A stretch of DNA of 7,520 nucleotides from Candidatus Omnitrophota bacterium (GTDB lineage Bacteria; Omnitrophota; Koll11; Gygaellales; JAQTUY01): assembly GCA_028707105.1 (NCBI GenBank), contig JAQTUY010000077.1:1-7520 (forward strand), read 5' to 3'. Below are positions 1 to 5,803 of the stretch, in pieces. Position 1 is the first letter of the stretch. Every line of letters begins with the position of its first letter. The notes beneath the pieces are model-generated. The model made no database searches, was not told where the DNA came from, and saw only the letters and a program-made list of their open reading frames with translations. A program made the position numbers and the translations under genes.

Positions 1-559
1 AGCGCCCGGCGTCCTTAATGAAGAACTTCCCCCCCGTGTAGTCCTTTGCCACGGGCATTATCTTTCCGAAGAGATAAATGACCGGGCTTTTTTCCGGATG
101 GATCTCTTTGTCTTTTTCCAGGGCCAGTTTGATGCCGGTAAAGATAAGGAAGGCGCCGAAGAGATAAATGACCCAGTGAAAATGGTGGATCAGGCTGATG
201 CCTCCGGCGATGAAAGCGGCGCGCATGATCAGGGCGCCCAGGATCCCCCAGAACAAGACTTCATGCTGATATTTTTGGGCTATCTTAAAATAGGAAAAGA
301 TGAGCAGGAATACAAAGATATTATCCACACTCAAGGATTTCTCAAGCAGGTAGCCGGTAAGGAATTCCAGCGCGCTCTGGCGGCCCTGGAAGATATATAT
401 CCCCAGGTTAAAGATGAGGGATAGGCTGATCCAGACACCGCTCCAGATGAGCGCTTCCTTAAGCTTTATTTCATGCGCTTTGCGGTGGAAAACTAACAGA
501 TCCAGCGCGAGCATGAACAGGACAAATAGTATGAACCCTCCCCACAACAAGAATGACAT
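1..559 (-). CDS. terC: TerC/Alx family integral membrane protein (partial, 3' end missing)
   Basis: Inner-membrane protein of the TerC/Alx family, whose bacterial members are linked to manganese export and metal or pH stress. I translated 186 codons from the minus strand; the frame is open to the window edge, so the C-terminal part is missing (family members are usually about 300 residues or more). The family hallmark EKSLSVDNIFVF is at residues 73-84, with hydrophobic segments around 5-24, 37-56, 78-96, 104-124 and 127-146. The segment ending PVAKDYTGGKFFIKDAGR (169-186) is also typical of this family. The ATG at 559 is well supported: GGAGG lies 5 nt upstream (565-569 on the plus strand). 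Its first base is the last base of the upstream gene's TAA (TAATG), implying translational coupling. It is the last visible gene of the feo operon. The Asp in SVDN is the residue usually regarded as important for metal transport. Family assignment is firm; the transported ion is inferred from relatives. Confidence 0.93.
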   Translation of the reverse strand, partial: MSFLLWGGFILFVLFMLALDLLVFHRKAHEIKLKEALIWSGVWISLSLIFNLGIYIFQGRQSALEFLTGYLLEKSLSVDNIFVFLLIFSYFKIAQKYQHEVLFWGILGALIMRAAFIAGGISLIHHFHWVIYLFGAFLIFTGIKLALEKDKEIHPEKSPVIYLFGKIMPVAKDYTGGKFFIKDAGR

Positions 560-1131
560 TACATCCTCCAGGATGATATGGTCCTATAAAGAAAGCCGAT
601 CCCGAACAGGATAAAAATACCCGCCGAAACGTATCTCAACGTTTTCTCAGGAATATATTTTTTTAACACCGTACCCGCGGCTATGCCTAGAGCATCGGCG
701 CTGACCATGCCGAGGGTGGAGCCGGCAAGCACGCCCAGTATGCTGCGATATTCTACCGTCAAACTTATGGTGGCTAATTGGGTCTTATCGCCCATTTCCG
801 CAAGGAAGAACGCCGCCGCCACAGCGGCGACCGGGCCCAGCCGGAATTCTTTTTTTCCCCGGCCTTCGTCTTTATCGCCGCGCAAGGCCCATAAGCCAAA
901 GACTATAAAAGAGAGAGCCGCGATAAGCGAGATTATATTTACCGGGATGATATTTGTCAAGAAGCGGCCTATGGCGACAGAGAGCGTGTTGCAAATGAGC
1001 GTGGCGATAAAAACCCCGAGTAATACTTTAGAGGCGCTGTATCTGGAGGCAAAGGCCGCTGCCAGCAGCTGCGTTTTGTCCGCCATTTCCGCCAGGAACA
1101 CCAGTATAAAAGACGCGATAAAAGCAGCCAT
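559..1131 (-). CDS. GDT1/TMEM165 (UPF0016) family cation transporter, probable Mn2+ exporter
   Basis: A 190-residue, almost entirely hydrophobic protein with the two-fold internal repeat of the UPF0016/GDT1 family. Each half carries the signature E-x-G/A-D-K-T-Q in its first membrane helix: EMADKTQ at 15-21 and EMGDKTQ at 112-118. These acidic residues form the cation path in the family. About six membrane segments are visible (roughly 3-28, 36-58, 64-84, 100-125, 131-155, 167-186), with a charged cytoplasmic-type loop (RGDKDEGRGKKE) at 84-95 joining the halves. In the first motif the usual Gly is Ala. Bacterial members with known roles export manganese; eukaryotic ones move Mn2+/Ca2+ into the Golgi. 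It lies 16 nt after feoB with no clear Shine-Dalgarno, so translation probably depends on ribosomes finishing feoB. Its stop overlaps the next gene's ATG by one base. Length is normal for the family. No manganese riboswitch (yybP-ykoY) precedes it, so control presumably comes from the feo promoter. Confidence 0.94.
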   Translation of the reverse strand: MAAFIASFILVFLAEMADKTQLLAAAFASRYSASKVLLGVFIATLICNTLSVAIGRFLTNIIPVNIISLIAALSFIVFGLWALRGDKDEGRGKKEFRLGPVAAVAAAFFLAEMGDKTQLATISLTVEYRSILGVLAGSTLGMVSADALGIAAGTVLKKYIPEKTLRYVSAGIFILFGIGFLYRTISSWRM

Positions 1132-1147
1132 ATATTTACGGTTAAGT

Positions 1148-2878
1148 TTAGCGAAGTACTAAAAAATTAAGCGCCGCGCCGACAATAATACTGACAGATA
1201 TCATAATAAGAACCGATCTGACCAGGCTTTTAAAGCCTAACTCTTTCCACAGGACGATAAATGTGGCGACGCAGGGGAAAGAGACCGCCAGTAATGTCGC
1301 CGCGATAAAAAGCTGTTTGGCAGTCAGCCCCAAAGGCATGAGCATGCCCACCGCGACGTCCTTTCTCAAAAACCCGATGACCAGGGCCACTATAGCCTCT
1401 TTGGGCAGGCCGAATACCTCCTGGATAATGGGGGCGAATATGCCGGTTATTATATCAAATAATTTTAAATACAACAGGATATTGATGATCAAGACGCCTA
1501 TCAGGACGACCGGGAGCGCCTCGATCAGGAAACCCTTGATGCGGAAGAATAGTTTTTGCCCCAGCATGTGCAATGGCGGAAATCTGTAAGGCGGTATCTC
1601 CAGTAAGAATTCCGGGCTATAGCCTTTTAGCGTGCTGTTCAGGATTACCCCCAGGACCAGGATCAGGATGAATAACACGGCGTAGACTCCGCCCACATAA
1701 AATCCTCCGAATGCCCCGAGCAGGCCGAAGATCATTGCCTGAAGCGGAACGCAGGGGACTCCGATGGAGATAAGGGTCGAGGCGATGAACCTTTCCCGTT
1801 TTGACTCCAGGACTCTCGTGGCCAGTATCCCGGGGACATTACATCCAAAACCTAAGAGCGCCGGGATGATCGCGTAGCCGTGCAGGCCCAGCCGGTGCAG
1901 GAGATTATCCAGTAATATCGCCAGCCTCGGCAGATACCCGATATCTTCCAGGAGGCTTAAGATAAGATAAAAGGCTATGATATAAGGCAGGACCATCCCG
2001 ACTTCAATGTAGGGAGCGGTGGTCAATACGCCCAGGGATTGCTTAAAATCTATTTTTCCGTTGATCAGGTCGCCGATGAACAGGTGGAACCAGAATCCTT
2101 TTTCCTGCCAATTAACGGTCAGTTTTTCCAGTAATGGCTGGTATACCTGCGTGAACAGGGGGTCGGTTATCCTGGCGATTATCGTTTCTCCGACAAAACG
2201 CACGATCTTAAAAGAGGCGTAGATCACTGCCGCGGCCATGATCAGCCCCGATATGGGCTGGACTGAGGCGTCTTCCAGCCTTTCCCGGATATTGTGATGC
2301 CGGTGCTCCAGGTGCTGGACCTGGTCGATGATCTTGCCGATCTCGACCCAGCGTTCTTCGGTGCTCAGCCTGCCGCGCGCCGCTCGCGCCGCTTCTTTTA
2401 ACCTTCCGATCAGCAATTTGATCCCCATGCCGGTTACCGCGCAGGTGGCGATCACCGGGACGCCCAGGATCTCTTCAAGCTTCGGGATATTCAGGCTGAC
2501 CCCTTTATGGCTGGCATCGTCGCACATGTTCAAACATATGATAGAGGGGTATCCTTCCTCTATTAATTGTAATGTCAGAAGCAGGTTTCTCTCCAGGTTA
2601 GTGGAATCCAGGATATTGATGACCGCGATCTCATCCCTGGGATGTTCTTTAAGCAGGGATACCGCTACTTCTTCCGCTTTTGAGGTCGCCTCCAGCGAGT
2701 AAGTCCCGGGCAGGTCCACAACCTCGATCTTTTCATCCCCGATCAATAAATGCCCCTTGGAGATCTCCACGGTCGTTCCGGGATAATTAGAAGACATTAC
2801 CTGCACGCCGGTAAGGCGCGAAAAGACCACGCTTTTGCCGACATTGGGATTTCCTATTAAATAGATCTTCTTTATCAT
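1148..2878 (-). CDS. feoB: FeoB ferrous iron transporter, short form
   Basis: Inner-membrane Fe2+ transporter with an N-terminal GTPase domain. G motifs: G1 GNPNVGKS at 9-16, G2 threonines T35/T36 in NYPGTT, G3 DLPG at 55-58, G4 NMCD at 117-120, and G5-like CAVTGMG at 146-152. A short helical spacer (about 170-205) replaces the longer linker of enterobacterial FeoB. The membrane part runs from about 208 to the end and has two Gate repeats: LLGFGCNVPG (341-350), and the C-terminal gate with RKDVAVGML (505-513) and SFPCVATF (533-540). C346, C376 and C536 fall where FeoB proteins conserve cysteines. At 576 residues it is much shorter than the roughly 770-residue E. coli protein. The first gate reads GVPCVPLQAM where the classical form has SC(S/G)ARLPV, and the second has R-K-D where K-E is common, so it belongs to a divergent FeoB branch. 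The ATG at 2878 overlaps the feoA stop (TAATG); AGAGG lies 4 nt upstream. Iron as substrate rests on homology and the adjacent feoA. Confidence 0.96.
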   Translation of the reverse strand: MIKKIYLIGNPNVGKSVVFSRLTGVQVMSSNYPGTTVEISKGHLLIGDEKIEVVDLPGTYSLEATSKAEEVAVSLLKEHPRDEIAVINILDSTNLERNLLLTLQLIEEGYPSIICLNMCDDASHKGVSLNIPKLEEILGVPVIATCAVTGMGIKLLIGRLKEAARAARGRLSTEERWVEIGKIIDQVQHLEHRHHNIRERLEDASVQPISGLIMAAAVIYASFKIVRFVGETIIARITDPLFTQVYQPLLEKLTVNWQEKGFWFHLFIGDLINGKIDFKQSLGVLTTAPYIEVGMVLPYIIAFYLILSLLEDIGYLPRLAILLDNLLHRLGLHGYAIIPALLGFGCNVPGILATRVLESKRERFIASTLISIGVPCVPLQAMIFGLLGAFGGFYVGGVYAVLFILILVLGVILNSTLKGYSPEFLLEIPPYRFPPLHMLGQKLFFRIKGFLIEALPVVLIGVLIINILLYLKLFDIITGIFAPIIQEVFGLPKEAIVALVIGFLRKDVAVGMLMPLGLTAKQLFIAATLLAVSFPCVATFIVLWKELGFKSLVRSVLIMISVSIIVGAALNFLVLR

Positions 2879-3108
2879 TATGCCTCTACGATTATTTTTG
2901 CCGCCACTCCATGGCCTAAGGCCAAAATGCTCCTGCCGATCTTGATCACCACCGGGCCCCTGAGGCCGATGTGGCTGAGTTTGGTGATCTCCTTGCCTTT
3001 ATACACGCCCAGGTTCATCAACCTGTCCTGCAGGTTCGTTCCGCCTGATATTTCCAAAACCTTCCCTTTGTGGTCGGCTTTGAGGTCGATAAGAGATACT
3101 TTTTTCAT
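2878..3108 (-). CDS. feoA: FeoA domain protein, ferrous iron transport accessory
   Basis: A 76-residue cytoplasmic protein with the SH3-like FeoA fold. It shows the typical order: an acidic/basic start, the turn GKVLEISGGTNLQDRLMNLG (15-34; the GG...L..RL..LG core is the family signature), then the second half KGKEITKLSHIGLRGPVVIK (37-56) and the ending LGHGVAAKI (64-72). FeoA binds FeoB and is needed for, or modulates, iron uptake. Length is normal for a stand-alone FeoA. The ATG at 3108 is preceded by a purine-rich AAAGG 9 nt upstream (3118-3122 on the plus strand), an adequate ribosome site. It is the first gene of the minus-strand operon, about 42 nt from the predicted transcription start. 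Its stop shares one base with the feoB start, which points to coupled, equimolar synthesis. Confidence 0.95.
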   Translation of the reverse strand: MKKVSLIDLKADHKGKVLEISGGTNLQDRLMNLGVYKGKEITKLSHIGLRGPVVIKIGRSILALGHGVAAKIIVEA

Positions 3109-3133
3109 GATAGGATGCCTTTCTTGATAGGAT
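3108..3133. repeat. 9-bp direct repeat in the feoA leader
   Basis: TGATAGGAT occurs at 3108-3116 and again at 3125-3133 (period 17 bp). On the transcribed strand this is ATCCTATCA, and the proximal copy includes the first base of the feoA start codon. The presumed ribosome site (AAAGG) lies between the copies. It may be chance, or a site for a repressor or RNA-binding factor. Confidence 0.45.
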
Positions 3134-3140
3134 CAATTGA
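3133..3140. promoter_or_regulatory. 8-bp palindrome TCAATTGA in the feoA leader
   Basis: A perfect 8-bp palindrome about 10-17 nt downstream of the predicted feo transcription start. It is short and AT-rich, so a weak operator candidate only. Confidence 0.2.
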
Positions 3141-3156
3141 GAAATCCGACCTTCTT

Positions 3157-3185
3157 ATTATATATTAAAAACGGCATATTGTAAC
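3157..3185 (-). promoter_or_regulatory. Predicted sigma70-type promoter of the feoA-feoB-GDT1-terC operon
   Basis: Read on the minus strand: -35 GTTACA (3185-3180, 4 of 6 consensus), a 17-nt spacer, and -10 TATAAT (3162-3157, a perfect match). Transcription should start near 3150, giving a leader of about 42 nt. The -35 box overlaps the octamer TTAGGTTA (minus strand, 3189-3182), which equals one half of the DtxR/IdeR-type iron box; the other half is not recognisable. Purely sequence-based. Confidence 0.6.
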
Positions 3186-3196
3186 CTAAAAAGAAT

Positions 3197-3225
3197 TTGA
3201 CAAAATATATATCTTAGTGTACAAT
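3197..3225 (+). promoter_or_regulatory. Predicted strong sigma70-type promoter of the AbrB-tolC-macA-macB operon
   Basis: -35 TTGACA (3197-3202, perfect), a 17-nt spacer, and -10 TACAAT (3220-3225, 5 of 6). This is one of the best possible vegetative promoter layouts. Start of transcription is expected near 3232, giving a leader of about 73 nt. Its -35 box is only 11 bp from the -35 box of the opposing feo promoter, so the two polymerases would bind back to back. A strong core promoter of this kind usually implies a repressor, and a repeat array lies at the start point. Confidence 0.75.
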
Positions 3226-3283
3226 TTTCATATAAAACATACAAAGCATATAAAGCATACAATGCATACTTTTTAAAAATTGT
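3221..3283. repeat. 8-bp inverted repeat bracketing the 9-bp array
   Basis: ACAATTTT (3221-3228) and its exact reverse complement AAAATTGT (3276-3283) flank the tandem array almost exactly: the left arm abuts the first unit and the right arm is 2 bp past the last. The left arm contains five bases of the -10 box. Since the left arm lies mostly upstream of the expected start site, this would act as DNA rather than as an RNA hairpin. Confidence 0.5.
3229..3273 (+). repeat. Five tandem 9-bp units, candidate operator array
   Basis: Five contiguous 9-bp units: CATATAAAA, CATACAAAG, CATATAAAG, CATACAATG, CATACTTTT. All begin CATAY; the middle three best fit the consensus CATAYAAAG, and the last has degenerated in its final four bases. 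The array begins 3 bp after the -10 box and covers the predicted transcription start and early leader. It is positioned to block initiation if a protein binds it. The gene it precedes encodes an AbrB-type DNA-binding protein, so autoregulation is the simplest reading. Confidence 0.7.
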
Positions 3284-3304
3284 CAATAACCAGGAGAGTC
3301 CAAA

Positions 3305-3541
3305 ATGACTAAATTTCACGGACCCAAGATGCACGGCGCGGTTACTGTAGGCGCGCGCGGACAGGTGGTCATACCGGCAGACGTCAGAGAGGCCTTCGGC
3401 ATCAAAGCCGGAGATAAGCTTATCGTCTTTACCAAGGATAGGGAATTCATAAACCTTATCCCCGGCGAGCAGTTCAACGGTTTTTTAAGCCATATGACCA
3501 AGATGCTGGCGAACATCAATAAGGGCAAGCTGGATATTTGA
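3305..3541 (+). CDS. SpoVT/AbrB-fold (AbrB/MazE family) DNA-binding regulator
   Basis: A 78-residue protein with a complete SpoVT-AbrB swapped-hairpin domain at about 10-50. The run VTVGARGQVVIPADVREAFG (13-32), followed by IKAGDKLIVF, is the classic G.GqvviP...R...gi..Gd.l pattern. These proteins dimerise through the hairpin and bind DNA with basic residues of the loop (R18, R28, K34 here). The C-terminal tail (51-78) is a short amphipathic helix without a recognised domain; a toxin partner gene is absent, so this is not an obvious antitoxin. The ATG at 3305 has AGGAG 8 nt upstream (3292-3296). It is the first gene of an efflux operon: the next gene begins 2 nt after its stop. The likely role is local repression of that operon through the 9-bp repeats in its own leader. 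Family assignment is firm; target and signal are inferred. Confidence 0.92.
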   Translation: MTKFHGPKMHGAVTVGARGQVVIPADVREAFGIKAGDKLIVFTKDREFINLIPGEQFNGFLSHMTKMLANINKGKLDI

Positions 3542-3543
3542 TC

Positions 3544-4821
3544 ATGAAAAAGAGTATTTATCTGTTTATATTATTCTCTTTGTGTTTGTGCCCGCGCCAG
3601 GCGGCAGCTGAAGAAACGCTTACCTGGCAGGATTGCCTTGCCCAAGCCAGGCAGAATAATCCCGATCTTATTTCCGCCGAGGAGAGCGTCAAGGAACAGC
3701 AGGCCGGTAAGTCCATAACCGCCAGCGCGCTCTATCCGCAGGTAAACGCCAGCCTGGATGCCTCTACGTCCAAGACCAGCGGCAGCGGTTCAGGAGGCAG
3801 TACTACCAAAGATTCCTATTCTTACGGGATAACCGGCAGCCAGCTTATTTTTGACGGCTTCAAGACCTTCGATGACGTGAAGGCTGCCTCCGAGAATATA
3901 AAAGCGGCCCGGCAGAATTACAGGTTTGCTTCTTCGGTCATCAGGTTGAACCTGCGCAGCGCCTTTGTCAACCTGCTAAAAAGTCAGGAGTTGATAGGTG
4001 TCGCTGAAGATATCATCAGGATACGCAGGGATAACCTGGAGCTTATTACCCTGCGTTACTATTCGGGCTTTGAACATAAGGGCGCGCTGCTTACGGCTGA
4101 GGCGAATCTGGCCCAGGCTGAATTTGAGCTGGCCCAGGCCAAAAGGAATCTGGGATTATACCAGAGAGAGCTGGCCAAGGAGATGGGCTGTACTGAATTT
4201 AAGCCGATGTCCGTAAAGGCCGACTTTACCGTCAAAGATCCCGTGAATAGCAAGCCGGATTTCGAGGCATTGGCAAAGACCCATCCTTCCTTACTGGAGG
4301 CCGCCGCCAAGAAAAACGCCGCCGCCTTCAGCATAAGGTCGGCTTACGCCGAATTCGCCCCGCAGCTTTCAGGTCAGGCCAGCGCAGGAAAAAGCGGCGA
4401 AGAATGGTCTCCCAACGGCAATCAATGGAGCCTGGGATTAGGTTTGACCCTGCCGATATTTGAAGGCGGTAAGAAGATCGCCCAGGTTTCTAAAGCGCAG
4501 GCTGTCTATAATCAGACCGTGGCCGATGAAAGAAGCGCCAAAGACAGTATCGTCGTTACACTGGAACAATCCTGGGCTGCCCTGCAGGACGCCATTGAGA
4601 CGGTGGGCGTTGAATATAAATCGCTGATCGCCTGCGAAGAGCGTTCGAATATAGCCCAAGCTCAATTTTCGACGGGTTTCATTACTTTTGACAATTGGAT
4701 CATCATTGAGAACGACCTGGTATCGGCTAAGAAATCTTACCTTGGGGCGCAGGCGAACGCTTTGCTCAGCGAAGCAAGCTGGATCAAGGCGAAAGGAGAA
4801 ACATTAGAATATGCGCAATAA
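3544..4821 (+). CDS. tolC: TolC-family outer membrane efflux channel
   Basis: A 425-residue outer-membrane channel subunit, exported by a signal peptide: MKKS, a hydrophobic run 5-16, then a cut after AAA (20-22) before EE. Two outer membrane efflux repeats follow. Each has long amphipathic coiled-coil helices rich in Ala, Gln, Glu and Leu (24-60 and 114-215; 237-272 and 311-420) and a beta section that inserts in the membrane (64-107, ending GSQLIFDGF; 273-308, ending LGLTLPIFEGG). The aligned endings LIFDGFK and LPIFEGGK show the internal duplication. The loop at 78-88 is a Ser/Gly-rich stretch, probably at the cell surface. It would trimerise and serve as exit duct for the pump encoded next. 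I chose the ATG at 3544 (2 nt after the regulator's TGA); a TTG two codons upstream is in frame but less likely. No strong ribosome site is seen, so coupling to the upstream gene is likely. Its end overlaps the adaptor gene by 11 nt. Confidence 0.94.
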   Translation: MKKSIYLFILFSLCLCPRQAAAEETLTWQDCLAQARQNNPDLISAEESVKEQQAGKSITASALYPQVNASLDASTSKTSGSGSGGSTTKDSYSYGITGSQLIFDGFKTFDDVKAASENIKAARQNYRFASSVIRLNLRSAFVNLLKSQELIGVAEDIIRIRRDNLELITLRYYSGFEHKGALLTAEANLAQAEFELAQAKRNLGLYQRELAKEMGCTEFKPMSVKADFTVKDPVNSKPDFEALAKTHPSLLEAAAKKNAAAFSIRSAYAEFAPQLSGQASAGKSGEEWSPNGNQWSLGLGLTLPIFEGGKKIAQVSKAQAVYNQTVADERSAKDSIVVTLEQSWAALQDAIETVGVEYKSLIACEERSNIAQAQFSTGFITFDNWIIIENDLVSAKKSYLGAQANALLSEASWIKAKGETLEYAQ

Positions 4822-5803
4822 AAAACTTAAGATAATTTTTATACTTCTGATCGTCTGCGCCGGGGCGGCATTCCTGTATATCAAGATGAAGCCCGCAAAA
4901 AGTAACGGCGAAATTGTCCAAGAAATAATTCCCTTTAAAGGAAGCATCGAGAATATTATTTCTACTACCGGCACCGTTTTACCTAAGAACAGGCTGGAGA
5001 TAATGCCTCCGGTGAGCGGCCGGGTGGAGAGTATTCAGGTCAGGGAAGGTGAAATAGTCAAGGCCGGCCAGACTTTAGCCTGGATGAGCTCGACCGAGCG
5101 CGCCGCCCTGCTGGATGCCGCGCGCGGGCAGGGGGAGGAGAAACTCAAATACTGGGAAGATGTTTATAAGGCGATACCTCTGATCTCTCCGATCGACGGA
5201 GAGGTCATCGTGGCTACTACCCAGCCGGGACAGACTGTCGCCACATCCGACGCCATATTAGTGCTTTCCGACCAGCTTATTGTCCGCGCCCAGGTAGATG
5301 AAACCGATATCGGCAAGATCAAACTGGGCCAGAAAGCGGTGGTCAGCCTTGACGCGTATGCGGATGTCAGGATCAACGCTGTTGTCGGGCATATCTATTA
5401 TGAATCGGAGACCGTAAATAATGTGACTATATATAAAGTCGACCTTGTCCCTGAGAAAGCCCCTGAGTTCTTCCGTTCGGGGATGAACGCGACCGTGGAT
5501 TTTCAGGTAGTGGCTAAAGATGACGCCCTGCTGGTTCCGGTCGAGGCAGTGTATAAACAGGATGGCGAAAGCTATGTTTTGTTGAAGCAGGAAGGAAGCC
5601 AGGCGCCTGTTAAACGCGCCGTGAAATTGGGCATCACCGACGATAAGAATTATGAAATTGCCTCCGGGATAAGTACCGGGGATACGATAATAGTTACGAC
5701 AAAAGAATACATCCTTCCCGGCGGCACGAACAGCGCTGAAAGCAGCAATCCGTTTTTGCCTAAGATGCCCAGCATGAGAAGGAACAGGTCTACCTCAAAA
5801 TAA
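4811..5803 (+). CDS. macA: Periplasmic adaptor (MacA/HlyD-like membrane fusion protein), short hairpin
   Basis: A 330-residue adaptor linking the inner-membrane pump to TolC. Order: one N-terminal anchor helix (8-24; its Cys16 is not in a lipobox), a first lipoyl half-motif (about 62-92, PPVSGRVESIQVREGEIVKAGQ at its core), a helical hairpin (93-121), a second lipoyl half (123-153, SPIDGEVI and PGQTV), a beta-barrel (156-232, QVDETDIGKIKLGQ is typical), a membrane-proximal domain (236-300) and a Pro/Arg-rich tail (303-330). The hairpin is only about 29 residues, far shorter than in E. coli MacA, so the reach toward TolC differs. The ATG at 4811 overlaps the tolC end; AAAGGAG (4792-4798) lies 12 nt upstream, somewhat long spacing. 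The following gene starts right after its stop, making the MacA-like role with a MacB-type pump near certain. The symbol is by position and domain class, not close identity. Confidence 0.92.
   Translation: MRNKKLKIIFILLIVCAGAAFLYIKMKPAKSNGEIVQEIIPFKGSIENIISTTGTVLPKNRLEIMPPVSGRVESIQVREGEIVKAGQTLAWMSSTERAALLDAARGQGEEKLKYWEDVYKAIPLISPIDGEVIVATTQPGQTVATSDAILVLSDQLIVRAQVDETDIGKIKLGQKAVVSLDAYADVRINAVVGHIYYESETVNNVTIYKVDLVPEKAPEFFRSGMNATVDFQVVAKDDALLVPVEAVYKQDGESYVLLKQEGSQAPVKRAVKLGITDDKNYEIASGISTGDTIIVTTKEYILPGGTNSAESSNPFLPKMPSMRRNRSTSK

Larger units (their letters stand above)
3109..3304. promoter_or_regulatory. Divergent control region between the feo and efflux operons
   Basis: A 196-nt AT-rich region, clearly lower in G+C than the flanking genes. 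It contains two opposing promoters with -35 boxes 11 bp apart, the bracketed 9-bp array on the right, and a short direct repeat and palindrome in the feoA leader. No recognisable Fur box, full DtxR box, manganese riboswitch or terminator is present. Every control element for both operons that the window offers is here. Confidence 0.8.

Noticed and set aside
98..424. A 108-codon plus-strand frame at the left end
   Set aside because: It is the complement of the terC frame; the minus strand gives the TerC signature SVDNIFVF, while the plus-strand product resembles nothing known to me.
683..1162. A 159-codon open frame on the plus strand
   Set aside because: Antisense to the GDT1/UPF0016 gene, whose two EMxDKTQ motifs leave no doubt about the coding strand.
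3221..3283. Inverted repeat read as an RNA hairpin or terminator
   Set aside because: The left arm includes the -10 box and ends before the expected transcription start, so it would be mostly absent from the transcript, and the 47-nt loop is not terminator-like.
3109..3304. Fur box or yybP-ykoY manganese riboswitch before the metal operon
   Set aside because: No GATAAT-type Fur repeats were found, and the predicted feoA leader of about 42 nt is too short for the riboswitch fold.
3305..3541. AbrB-type gene as the antitoxin of a toxin-antitoxin pair
   Set aside because: The next gene is a TolC channel and the previous one is divergent feoA; no PIN, MazF or Doc-like toxin frame is present.
3538..3543. 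TTG at 3538 as the tolC start
   Set aside because: It would overlap the regulator's stop and add only two residues before MKKS; the ATG at 3544 gives a standard signal peptide start.
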